Assembly (NCBI RefSeq): GCF_018613605.1
Contig: NZ_JAGGPU010000020.1
Coordinates: forward strand, 139,626 to 203,625
Source: Pedobacter sp. ISL-64
GTDB taxonomy: Bacteria; Bacteroidota; Bacteroidia; Sphingobacteriales; Sphingobacteriaceae
DNA: 64,000 bases
Direction: 5' to 3'
Part shown: positions 36,143 to 44,014 of the stretch, one piece after another
Numbering within the stretch: position 1 is the first letter of the stretch
Layout of the letters: every line of letters starts with the position of its first letter
Made by a program: the position numbers and the translations under genes
Notes under the pieces: model-generated
What the model was told of the DNA's origin: nothing
The model's database searches: none
What the model saw: only the letters and a program-made list of their open reading frames with translations

Positions 36143-36712
36143 ATGGAAAATCTATTTTTAGTGTGTTTAGTTCCTCCTGTTTCTGTTGTAGAAGACATAG
36201 ATGAGATTAGAACATACATTTCAGAGAAATTTAATGTGTATGAATCATTAAAACGGCCTGCCCACATCACCTTATACCCTCCGGTAAAACTGTCAGCTTA
36301 CGATGCAGAAAAAAGATTTTTTAAAGCTTTAGCAGATGCCGCTTTCAGTCAGCCATTTACACAGGTACTCCGAAACTTCAATTCATTTCTGGAGCATACC
36401 TTTTATCTTGATGTTGAACAAAATTAGGGCTTAATGACCCTGGGAAAACAGATTACTAAAGAATTACAACCTTTAAAACTGATAGCGAAAAAAGAAAAAT
36501 TTAACCCACATTTAACTTTAGCGTTCAGAGATGTAAAACCACCCATTTTCAAACAGCTTTCTGCTGAATTTAAAGACCGGAAATTTAAACGTGAGTTCCA
36601 GGTTTCATCCTTTTCTGTTTACAAACACATGGATAAAAGATGGCAACCCTTTAAAGAATTTTCTTTTAAAGATCCGAATACCAAACCTAAAGCATTAAGC
36701 CTTTTCGGTTAA
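36143..36712 (+). pseudogene. 2'-5' RNA ligase/phosphodiesterase family gene with in-frame amber stop
   Basis: Two open pieces, 36143-36427 and 36434-36712, lie in the same frame and are separated only by a TAG at 36425-36427. Together they make one 189-codon member of the 2H phosphoesterase superfamily, with the first HxT motif in PAHITLYPPVKL and the second in HLTLAFRD. The normal length matches the combined frame. The stop falls between the two catalytic motifs, so each half alone would be inactive. Likely a recent nonsense mutation; a sequencing error, or suppression of the stop, is also possible. Confidence 0.85.
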
Positions 36713-39145
36713 TTAGAATGGCATACCAATACCAAAGTTATACTGAAGGAAACGATAGGTATCAGGCCCGTGTGTGGCGTTATAGCTATTTTTAAAATCT
36801 CTGGCCCCAGATAAAAATTTGCTGATTACCCACTGGTCTGATCCGATAAACTGAGGATCTTTAAGTTTCAGCCCCACATCAAACCTGAAAACAAAATACT
36901 GAACATCGTATCTTAAACCAACACCAGTACCAATAGCAACTTGCTTAGCCAATTTACTAAGCTTAAACACGGTCAATTCATCCAACTCAGGGTATTCAAG
37001 CGTAATCGACTCCCCTCTTCGGATATTCCAGATATTACCGGCATCAACAAAAGCGGCCCCTTTCAAAGTAGCACCGAAAAATTTTCGGGCAACTGTAAAC
37101 CGATATTCAAAATTAGTTTCTATCCGTAAAGTACCCAATTGATCCAGCCCAAAAACAGCCTTCCGTACTTCATCGCTGGCAAGTACCTGTCTATTATAAT
37201 TACCTGGACCGATGGTTCTGGCCTGCCAAGCCCTTAAGCCGTTAGATCCACCGGCAAAAAATTGCTTTTCGAAAGGAATACCCGTTAAAATTGAATTACC
37301 ATAAGCGTAGGCTAATCCGGTGTTTAAACGGGCTATAAATTGCCTTTCGCCACCCAAATGTTTATACCACCTAATATCTACCTCTGGCCTGGTATACTGG
37401 TTAAAAGGTAAGCCTAATATCTTTGCCGGGTCGTTGTTTGCCGGATCATGCTTAGCACCGGTTAGTTTAGATATGCCCTGCAACATATTGCCTGCAATAT
37501 CCATCCCCGCCCTTAAATAAACAAAAGTTCTCAGTTGGTTTAACTTATCCCCATTCAGCGTGTAGGTATATTTCATACCCAGTGTTAAATCTTTACGATC
37601 GAGTAGTGAAGAATAATAAAGGTTGTTAAAGCGGGTAATTGCATCCACTTTAGATGTATCGAGGTTACCAAAACGGTACTCAAAATTTAATGGAGTAAAA
37701 GAGTGTAACTTAGATTTAGTTTCAAACCAATCATAAGTAATGGAGTTGATAAAAATCCTTCTTACCGAAACATCTTTTTGTAAGGCATAAATGTAACTGG
37801 TTGCAAAAGTAGTGTGCGGCATTCCGTTTCCACCTAAAACAGGATTATAGAAAGGGATCATCAATCTGGGTACCGAAATACTGGCACTGATGGAAAAATC
37901 GCGCTGATAAATATCACTGAAAACCTTGGCACCGTTACCTATACGTGATTGCAAACCACCTTTTACCTGGAGTTCAAATCGTTCTGCCCCTCTAAAAATA
38001 TTGTTGTTGGTATAAGTATTTCCGAGAGTAAACCCAACGGTACCCCCATTAAACGGAACCTCGCCTTCCACGCGGTTACTCATTACCTTTTGGGGGGTGA
38101 GCAAAATGATTGCATTGATTTTATTTGAGGTACTATCCCTTCTGAAATAATCGATCTTTACGTTTTTGAAAACATTTAGCTCATACAAGCGATCGTAAGT
38201 AAGATTTTCATTCCGGATGTCATAAAGGTCACCTTGCTTCAGAAAATCGTAGCGAACGATCGGATTACGTCTGTAGCGCTTAGAGAAATCGGTATAAATA
38301 ATACCGTTCAAAGTATCTTTGCTTAATTTATATCTTGCCGAATCGGGCAAACCGTCAGGATTTGGCGCAATTAACAAATGCGTGTAACCAATATTAAACT
38401 GTTTATGCGGGCCATTTGCAGGATCTGTTACATTAAGATTCAAATCGATTTTATTAGTCTTAGAGCTGGGTTCGGCACCATATACATCGAAATTCACATA
38501 GGGTCTTAAGAAATAGAAATATCCATTTTCTTTCATAATTCTATAAATCTGCTCCCTTTCATAAGTTAAAGAGTCTTCATCGTACTGCATTCCCTTGTGT
38601 AAATGGGATATTTTAGCCTTATTCGATTCGTAAAGGTTCCTAATATTTGCATTGGGTATCGAATCAGAAAGTTTCTCAATAAAATAAGCAGGCCCAGGTT
38701 TTGCACTGAATACAATTTCGGCCTTTTTATCTGCAATCTTGATGGCAGAAGTTACTTCGGCCTGGCGGTAGCCCTTACTTTTTAAAAACTTCTGTATCTG
38801 TGTTCTGGAAATTTCGACCAATGTACTATCTAAAATAGCAGGCGGTGTACCAAACGGCTTAATATCGCTGGTTTTATACCGACCATCTTTTGTATTGAAC
38901 AAATTGTACAAAGGCACATTGATACTCAGCTTAGATGCCGGCCTGATATCTTTCTGAACATAATTGTAAGCCTGTTCTTCAAATTTAGCATCAACACTAT
39001 CAATAGTTACCTTTTTCACTATCGATTGATAGTCGGCAATGTACTTAGTTGATGAGCAGGCCTGAATTAAAACAATAATAAATAGTAATATTGCAGTGCT
39101 TTTCAGTTTAATATTTATTGAGTTTTGGTATGCTTTCAAAATCAC
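36713..39145 (-). CDS. BamA/TamA-like outer-membrane lipoprotein
   Basis: An 810-aa protein that starts with GTG; no ATG lies in the N-region. Residues 1-30 form a lipoprotein signal with lipobox IQAC, followed by SSTKYIADYQ. About residues 40-400 are POTRA-like repeats, and the C-terminal 400 residues form the surface-antigen barrel, with the conserved FFAGGSNGLRAW motif near 595. Proteins of this kind in Bacteroidota accompany the BAM or TAM machinery for outer-membrane assembly. Its 5' end overlaps that of the divergent methyltransferase gene by 16 bases. It ends one base after the RNA ligase-like gene. Confidence 0.87.
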   Translation of the reverse strand: MILKAYQNSINIKLKSTAILLFIIVLIQACSSTKYIADYQSIVKKVTIDSVDAKFEEQAYNYVQKDIRPASKLSINVPLYNLFNTKDGRYKTSDIKPFGTPPAILDSTLVEISRTQIQKFLKSKGYRQAEVTSAIKIADKKAEIVFSAKPGPAYFIEKLSDSIPNANIRNLYESNKAKISHLHKGMQYDEDSLTYEREQIYRIMKENGYFYFLRPYVNFDVYGAEPSSKTNKIDLNLNVTDPANGPHKQFNIGYTHLLIAPNPDGLPDSARYKLSKDTLNGIIYTDFSKRYRRNPIVRYDFLKQGDLYDIRNENLTYDRLYELNVFKNVKIDYFRRDSTSNKINAIILLTPQKVMSNRVEGEVPFNGGTVGFTLGNTYTNNNIFRGAERFELQVKGGLQSRIGNGAKVFSDIYQRDFSISASISVPRLMIPFYNPVLGGNGMPHTTFATSYIYALQKDVSVRRIFINSITYDWFETKSKLHSFTPLNFEYRFGNLDTSKVDAITRFNNLYYSSLLDRKDLTLGMKYTYTLNGDKLNQLRTFVYLRAGMDIAGNMLQGISKLTGAKHDPANNDPAKILGLPFNQYTRPEVDIRWYKHLGGERQFIARLNTGLAYAYGNSILTGIPFEKQFFAGGSNGLRAWQARTIGPGNYNRQVLASDEVRKAVFGLDQLGTLRIETNFEYRFTVARKFFGATLKGAAFVDAGNIWNIRRGESITLEYPELDELTVFKLSKLAKQVAIGTGVGLRYDVQYFVFRFDVGLKLKDPQFIGSDQWVISKFLSGARDFKNSYNATHGPDTYRFLQYNFGIGMPF

Positions 39146-39876
39146 AGATTAGTTTTATAAAGTCGTTACATCAAAAAAAATACCGTAAAGAACATGGTTT
39201 ATTTATTGTTGAAGGTATAAAATCCATAAAAGAATTTATTCAGTCAAGTTACCACATTCATACCATATTTTACAACAGCGAACAATACAATTTGTTACCC
39301 AAATTGCCTGCAAATATAAACTTATTTGAAGTAAAGAACGCCGAATTAGACAAGATTAGTACGCTGCAAACGCCACAAGGCTTTTTAGCACTCGTTCATA
39401 TCCCCAAAAACAAAGCGTTAGCGCTAAAAGAGTTAAAAAATCAGTTCACTTTGGTTTTAGATGGCGTTCAGGATCCAGGCAATATGGGTACCATTATCAG
39501 AACCGCAGATTGGTTTGGCTTTAAAAACATCATCTGCTCTGCAGACTGTGTAGAAGTATTCAACCCAAAGACCGTACAGGCCACAATGGGTTCTTTGGCG
39601 CGGGTAAATATTTACGAAGCAGATCTACCAGCCTTGTTAGAGAAAAATACCATCCCTGTATTTGGGGCGTTGTTAGATGGCGAATCGATTTACAAAACGC
39701 AATGGGGAGCAGAAGGATTGGTGATTTTAGGCAACGAAGGAAAGGGAATTTCGGCAGAAGTGATCAAAAAAATAAACAAGCCGGTAACCATTCCGAGAAT
39801 TGGGGAGGCCGAATCGTTAAATGTAGCAGTAAGTGCGGCAATCTTTTGTGCTGAGTTAGTGCGAGTTCGAAATTAA
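39130..39876 (+). CDS. TrmH/SpoU family RNA 2'-O-methyltransferase
   Basis: The ATG at 39130 gives a 248-aa protein; a TTG at 39118 is possible. An N-terminal substrate-binding domain (KIKYRKEHGLFIVEG-like start) precedes the SPOUT knot. Its three motifs are visible: LDGVQDPGNMGTIIRTADW, VILGNEGKGIS and IPRIGEAESLNVAVSAAI. It uses SAM to methylate a ribose in rRNA or tRNA; an RlmB-like 23S activity is likely but the site is not readable. It is divergent from the outer-membrane gene and upstream of tRNA-Cys. Confidence 0.9.
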   Translation: MLSKSQISFIKSLHQKKYRKEHGLFIVEGIKSIKEFIQSSYHIHTIFYNSEQYNLLPKLPANINLFEVKNAELDKISTLQTPQGFLALVHIPKNKALALKELKNQFTLVLDGVQDPGNMGTIIRTADWFGFKNIICSADCVEVFNPKTVQATMGSLARVNIYEADLPALLEKNTIPVFGALLDGESIYKTQWGAEGLVILGNEGKGISAEVIKKINKPVTIPRIGEAESLNVAVSAAIFCAELVRVRN

Positions 39877-39888
39877 ATTAAGATATTA

Positions 39889-39919
39889 TTTGCGGGCTAA
39901 CTAATAATTGCTATTTTTG
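39889..39919 (+). promoter_or_regulatory. Promoter of tRNA-Cys
   Basis: TTTG (39889-39892), 19 bases, TATTTTTG (39912-39919): a full match to the Bacteroidota sigma-ABfr consensus TTTG-N19-TAnnTTTG, placed 16 bases before the tRNA. Confidence 0.85.
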
Positions 39920-39935
39920 CAGCCTTGAATTTAAG

Positions 39936-40009
39936 GGTCGAGTGGCCGAGTGGCTAGGCAGAGGTCTGCAAAACCTTCTACAGCGGTTCGAATCCGCTCT
40001 CGACCTCCA
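39936..40009 (+). tRNA. tRNA-Cys (GCA)
   Basis: The acceptor stem GGTCGAG pairs with CTCGACC; the anticodon GCA is at 39968-39970 in the loop CTGCAAA; the T arm has GGTTCGAATCC. The discriminator is U, an identity element of tRNA-Cys, and CCA is encoded (40007-40009). A short D arm is present. Confidence 0.96.
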
Positions 40010-40043
40010 TTTGTACAAATAAAATAATTAAAAGGTTATTACC

Positions 40044-40214
40044 ATGGCAGTTACCAGATTAAAAAGAAAAGACAGAAGAAATAAAAATACAGCTCACCAA
40101 GAGGTAGCATTTTTAAAGAGAGCAACTAACATCGAGTTGGGAAGCCGCTCTGCACAACCTAAAAACGATCAATTAGCTAAAAACAATGCTGTTTTAGCTG
40201 CTTTGGCAAAATAG
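40044..40214 (+). CDS. Small basic protein, 56 aa
   Basis: ATG at 40044 to TAG at 40212-40214. The product starts MAVTRLKRKDRRNKNTA and is rich in Lys and Arg, with an alpha-helical, Ala/Asn-rich tail. It sits between tRNA-Cys and a strong terminator and may be transcribed from the tRNA promoter. Basic proteins of this size are common in Bacteroidota genomes and remain without function; a ribosome- or nucleic-acid-binding role is only a guess from its charge. Confidence 0.72.
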   Translation: MAVTRLKRKDRRNKNTAHQEVAFLKRATNIELGSRSAQPKNDQLAKNNAVLAALAK

Positions 40215-40242
40215 TTTTTAGAAATTTCTTCTTAAAGAATTT

Positions 40243-40277
40243 AAAGCATCCTTCTGATCAAAGGATGCTTTTTTTTA
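40243..40277 (+). terminator. Rho-independent terminator
   Basis: AAAGCATCCTT pairs with AAGGATGCTTT around a short CTGATCA loop, followed by at least eight T. It closes the tRNA-Cys/small-protein unit. Confidence 0.92.
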
Positions 40278-40302
40278 TGCCTTAAAAGATCTGGATAATC
40301 TT

Positions 40303-40310
40303 TAAATTTG
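40303..40310 (+). promoter_or_regulatory. -7 element of the AlkD-like gene
   Basis: TAAATTTG matches TAnnTTTG 21 bases before the ATG at 40332. It overlaps an alternative TTG start at 40308, which argues against that start. Confidence 0.45.
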
Positions 40311-40331
40311 GAAACAGCGAAAGGTAAAACC

Positions 40332-40997
40332 ATGAATCTTACAGAAACTCTTTCAAAACTAGAATCGCTCGGCGATGAGAAAGTCCGCGCCATGCATATT
40401 AAGAACGGCGCAAGAGAAAATATTTTTGGCGTTAAAATGGGCGATATCAGGGCGATAGCCAAAAAGATCAAAACCGATCATGAGCTTGCGCTTAAACTTT
40501 GGGAAACCGAAAATATTGATGCCCGGCTGCTGGCTATCTTAATCCTTAAGCCAAAAGTGCTATCTGCAGCACAAATCGAGCAAATGGTAGCTTCAGAAAA
40601 TTTTACCTGGGCTGCAGATTGGTTTTACAATTACATCATTAAAGAATACCCTGATAAGGAACAATTCAGGGAAAAGTGGATGAATTCAGGAGATATTATG
40701 CTGGCCCGCGCAGGCTGGAGCCTAACCAGCGGACGTATAACCAGGGAACCTGAAGGAATAGACATCCCGGCAATTCTCGATCGGATTGAAAAAGAAATGC
40801 CTAAAGTAGCACCAGAAATCCAATGGACGATGAATACCGCATTAGCTCAGATTGGCATTAACCATCCTGATTATAGAGAAAGAGCCCTAGCCATCGGCGA
40901 AAGACTGGGCATATATCGTGATTACCCCGTTTCTAAAGGCTGTACTTCTCCATTTGCACCAATCTGGATTAATGAAATGGTAAGCCGGCAGAAATAG
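40332..40997 (+). CDS. DNA alkylation repair protein, AlkD-like HEAT-repeat fold
   Basis: A 221-aa helical protein of the DNA alkylation repair family (PF08713). Its features are GARENIFGVKMGDIRAIAKKI near the start, LWETENIDARLLAILIL, a Trp-rich WAADWFYNYIIKEYP segment, and the end KGCTSPFAPIWINEMV, typical of the short AlkD-related subgroup. AlkD enzymes flip and excise bulky alkylated purines. Whether this subgroup keeps glycosylase activity is uncertain. Start chosen at ATG 40332, behind the -7 element. Confidence 0.83.
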   Translation: MNLTETLSKLESLGDEKVRAMHIKNGARENIFGVKMGDIRAIAKKIKTDHELALKLWETENIDARLLAILILKPKVLSAAQIEQMVASENFTWAADWFYNYIIKEYPDKEQFREKWMNSGDIMLARAGWSLTSGRITREPEGIDIPAILDRIEKEMPKVAPEIQWTMNTALAQIGINHPDYRERALAIGERLGIYRDYPVSKGCTSPFAPIWINEMVSRQK

Positions 40998-40999
40998 TT

Positions 41000-41371
41000 A
41001 TTTAACCTATAACCCAATATGTTTTCAATTAGTAAAGGTCTTCGAAAGGCTATCAATAGAATGGTCGTCATCTCGACTGTAGCGCAGCGAAATGGAGAGA
41101 TCTTTGTACCAAGTTATTGAGATCAAATTTAAAAGATCTCTCCACTACGGTCGAGATGACGATTCATTGTAAACCTGTCATTCAGCACAACCCATGGAAT
41201 ACTGATACTAATTTCCAAAAGCTAAAAACGTTTTTATATTGATTTATGAAATAAATTAATCCTTACACTAAAAAAAACGTATAGTAAGATTGGTTTTTAC
41301 TCAAGAATAAAAAAGAAACCTTCAGAAATTTAAATGTTTCCGGTTTATCAGTTTAAAACGCTAAAGCATAT
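41000..41371. other. Intergenic region between convergent genes
   Basis: It holds an interspersed inverted repeat (41064-41163) and an AT-rich tail. No gene is visible. Confidence 0.6.
41064..41163. repeat. Interspersed inverted-repeat element
   Basis: GTCGTCATCTCGACTGTAGC...GGAGAGATCTTT pairs with AAAGATCTCTCC...CGGTCGAGATGACGA. It separates the convergent AlkD-like and pyrD genes. Confidence 0.85.
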
Positions 41372-42400
41372 TTAAACTAACTCTTTACAGATACTTTTGA
41401 TCAACCCTGGTCCCTCATATATAAAACCGGTATACAGTTGAACCAAACATGCGCCGGCATCTAATTTTTCTTTGGCATCTTTTGCCGAATGAATACCACC
41501 TACCCCGATAATTGGAAATGCTTTGTTCGATTTCTCCGAAAGGTAACGGATTACTTCAGTGGAGCGTTCTTTAACAGGTTTACCGCTTAAACCACCGGTT
41601 TGCGTAGTCAAGTCTTTTTCTGTAGCCAGATTTTCCCTGCTAATGGTTGTATTGGTGGCAATAATACCAGCAATTTTGGTTTCTGCAACAATCTCGATGA
41701 TATCGTCCAATTGCGCCGCAGTTAAATCGGGTGCAATCTTCAATAAAATCGGACGTGAAATATCGTTTTTACGGTTGCGCTGCTGTAAGGTATTGAGGAT
41801 TTTTTTTAACGGTTCTTTTTCCTGCAGCTCGCGTAAACCCGGGGTATTGGGCGAACTTACATTCACCACAAAATAATCGACCACATCAAAAAGACGGTCG
41901 AAACATTTAATATAGTCGTTTACTGCATCTTCATTTGGAGTAGCCTTATTTTTACCGATGTTTCCACCAACTACGATATCAGGATGTTTATCTTTTAGCA
42001 AGCGCAAACGCTCAGCCATTACATCTACGCCCTTATTGTTAAAGCCCATCCGGTTAATCAAAGCTTCATCACTAGGTAAACGGAACATACGGGGTTTATC
42101 ATTTCCGGGCTGTGGCATTGGCGTTACCGTACCCACTTCGATAAATCCGAAGCCTAAATTGCTAAGCGGCTCCACATATTCGCCATTTTTATCAAATCCG
42201 GCGGCCAACCCAACAGGATTTCTGAATTTTATGCCAAAAACCTCACGTTCTAAACCTTTAATGTGAACATCAAAGCTGCTCCGGATAATGGTTTTACCAA
42301 GCGGAAATTTATCATTAAACCATTTTAACCGCTTCACTACAAAATAATGTACGTTTTCAGGGTCAAATTTGAAGAATATTGGTTTAATAAGGCGATACAT
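41372..42400 (-). CDS. pyrD: Dihydroorotate dehydrogenase (quinone), class 2
   Basis: From ATG 42400 this is a 342-aa enzyme beginning MYRLIKPIFFKFDPENVH, the membrane-associating helix of class 2 DHODs; the frame extends 17 codons upstream but that part is unlike the family. FMN and substrate motifs are intact: NRMGFNNKG, GGNIGKNK, VNVSSPNTPGLRELQ with the class 2 Ser base, ATNTT and GVGGI. It oxidises dihydroorotate to orotate in pyrimidine synthesis and passes electrons to quinone. Confidence 0.95.
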   Translation of the reverse strand: MYRLIKPIFFKFDPENVHYFVVKRLKWFNDKFPLGKTIIRSSFDVHIKGLEREVFGIKFRNPVGLAAGFDKNGEYVEPLSNLGFGFIEVGTVTPMPQPGNDKPRMFRLPSDEALINRMGFNNKGVDVMAERLRLLKDKHPDIVVGGNIGKNKATPNEDAVNDYIKCFDRLFDVVDYFVVNVSSPNTPGLRELQEKEPLKKILNTLQQRNRKNDISRPILLKIAPDLTAAQLDDIIEIVAETKIAGIIATNTTISRENLATEKDLTTQTGGLSGKPVKERSTEVIRYLSEKSNKAFPIIGVGGIHSAKDAKEKLDAGACLVQLYTGFIYEGPGLIKSICKELV

Positions 42401-42534
42401 GGCACGAAGATAAGAACTTAATGGGAAAAAGGAAAATGGGACAGTTATCAATTTTCAGTTACTAATGTCCAGTGAACCAATGGCCAATGAACCAGTGAAC
42501 TAATGAACTATCTAATTGCCCCATCTTCCATCCT

Positions 42535-43185
42535 TTAGTATGCTGCCGTAAACTGCTCCTGGTGGTGTGCCTTATTTTCCAGCTCATCGGCAATAACGAT
42601 TGCTAAATCTTCTACCGATAAAATAGAACGGCCTTCTTCATTAAAAACCGGGCTTGTTTTACCCAAGCGGTATTTCCCCGTACGACCGGTGGTGATGCCT
42701 TGGTGCATTTCAATAGCCGGACTAAAAAATAACCAATCTAATTCCTTCTCCTGTTTTAGCGTATTAAAATAATCTCTTACTGCTGTTGCACCTGGCTTGT
42801 ATTCGGCAGGGAAGTTCGGTCCGTCTACAATTTGGTGACCATCAATCTGCAAAGTACCCGCTCCGCCGATAAAAATGTAACGTTTAACGCCCGATGTTTT
42901 TACTGCAGCCTGAATAGCCTCCGCTCCCTGTACCGTATCGTTATATAAATTCGGATTGGTCCAACCTGCGTTAAAAGCACTTACCACTGCGTCGGCACCC
43001 TTTAAAACCGCTGTTAATTTTTCAGTATCCAAAACATCAACTGCGATTTTACTTACCTTATCATTGTTATTTTCAACTTTAGCGGTATCACGTGCAATGG
43101 CAATCACTTCATTTCCACGACTTACCAATTCGTTCAAAATGGCTTTGCCTACAAATCCAGAGGCTCCAATTAATGCTACTTTCAT
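42535..43185 (-). CDS. NmrA-like NAD(P)-binding reductase, probable Rrf2 target
   Basis: A 216-aa Rossmann protein with the dinucleotide motif GASGFVGKAIL at residues 8-18, IFIGGAGTL near 108, and a C-terminal EDLAIVIADELE. It belongs to the NAD(P)H-binding atypical SDR group (PF13460) that includes quinone-responsive reductases. A palindrome at 43223-43243, 38 bases before its ATG, matches one at the start of the neighbouring Rrf2 gene. I infer that the regulator controls this gene, possibly in response to electrophiles, quinones or oxidants. Confidence 0.85.
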   Translation of the reverse strand: MKVALIGASGFVGKAILNELVSRGNEVIAIARDTAKVENNNDKVSKIAVDVLDTEKLTAVLKGADAVVSAFNAGWTNPNLYNDTVQGAEAIQAAVKTSGVKRYIFIGGAGTLQIDGHQIVDGPNFPAEYKPGATAVRDYFNTLKQEKELDWLFFSPAIEMHQGITTGRTGKYRLGKTSPVFNEEGRSILSVEDLAIVIADELENKAHHQEQFTAAY

Positions 43186-43222
43186 GTTATTTAATTTTTA
43201 AAATTTATTAATCCAATTCAAA

Positions 43223-43243
43223 TTGTAACATTTTTTATTACAG
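43223..43243. promoter_or_regulatory. Putative Rrf2 operator, reductase gene
   Basis: TTGTAA, 9 A/T-rich bases, TTACAG. It has the same arms and spacing as the site at 43672-43692. It lies 38 bases upstream of the reductase ATG and next to a poor -7 element on the - strand (43258-43251). Confidence 0.6.
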
Positions 43244-43259
43244 TTATACCCAAAATTTT

Positions 43260-43670
43260 TTATTTAAAACCCGCACTAAAATCTTTTAATGTTTTAGATG
43301 ATAAACTTTTAACCAAAGCGGTTTCGGCATCATCATATAAATCGGTCAGGTGTTTAGTAATCTGCTTCCCTACCGGACAATCGGGATTGGGTTCATTTTT
43401 GCTTTCGCCTAACAGTTTTTTCTGTTTAACGGCCCAGTACACATCTCCCAGGTTAATCTCGGCAGGATTTTTCGCCAATGTAGAACCTCCACCCTTTCCT
43501 TCCTTGCTCTGTACAAAACCATGTTTATGCAGGTTGGCCAATTCTTTTCTTACCAAAACAGGATTACAGTTAATGCTTCCGGCAATATATTCAGAATTCA
43601 ATAGCTGCCCCTTTACCTGATCGAGCAGCGTAAGGATGTGAAGCGATATAGAAAAATGACTGCTGTTCAT
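43260..43670 (-). CDS. Rrf2 family transcriptional regulator (YwnA-like)
   Basis: From ATG 43670 this is a 136-aa winged-helix repressor beginning MNSSHFSISLHILTLL. The helix-turn-helix is LNSEYIAGSINCNPVLVRKELANL and the wing is KEGKGGGSTLAKNP. The three-Cys cluster of IscR/NsrR is absent; only two Cys are present, so it should not bind an Fe-S cluster and resembles YwnA or HypR. Autoregulation is likely, since a palindrome sits directly before the start codon. The reductase gene follows on the same strand after 74 bases. Confidence 0.88.
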   Translation of the reverse strand: MNSSHFSISLHILTLLDQVKGQLLNSEYIAGSINCNPVLVRKELANLHKHGFVQSKEGKGGGSTLAKNPAEINLGDVYWAVKQKKLLGESKNEPNPDCPVGKQITKHLTDLYDDAETALVKSLSSKTLKDFSAGFK

Positions 43671-43671
43671 A

Positions 43672-43692
43672 CTGTAACTATTTTTATTACAG
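43672..43692. promoter_or_regulatory. Putative Rrf2 operator at the regulator gene
   Basis: CTGTAA, 9 bases, TTACAG: a perfect six-base inverted repeat one base before the ATG, directly downstream of the -7 box. Binding there would block transcription start. Confidence 0.65.
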
Positions 43693-43694
43693 AA

Positions 43695-43725
43695 CAAAGG
43701 TATGATAATTTTTATACATCATAAA
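43695..43725 (-). promoter_or_regulatory. Promoter of the Rrf2 regulator gene
   Basis: On the - strand TTTA (43725-43722), 19 bases, TACCTTTG (43702-43695). The -7 box is a perfect match and the spacing is canonical. Confidence 0.65.
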
Positions 43726-43998
43726 AATTTAACATCATTTAACCCTGCACTGACAATTGTAATGCGCTACTGTTTTATCAATAAAGTTTGAGGATCTTGA
43801 GCAGATAAGCGTTGTATCGAGTATCAATTTAAAACAGTAATAACTACTAAACAGGTACTTAAAAGCTTTTGTTTTTACAAAAAATGATTTTTAATGCTAC
43901 CGCGATACCAATTGGCAGGTATTGCTTTCCGCATAACCAATTAATGTTGTTGGCTTATCCTATTTGACTTTCCATCTGAAAAAAGCCTTTAAATTTCG

Positions 43999-44006
43999 TA
44001 CTTTTG
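43999..44006 (+). promoter_or_regulatory. -7 element of the ABC-F gene
   Basis: TACTTTTG ends 8 bases before the ATG at 44015, so the leader would be only a few bases. The nearest TTTG (43963-43966) is 32 bases away, too far for a normal -33 box. Confidence 0.5.
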
Positions 44007-44014
44007 CAGCCGAA

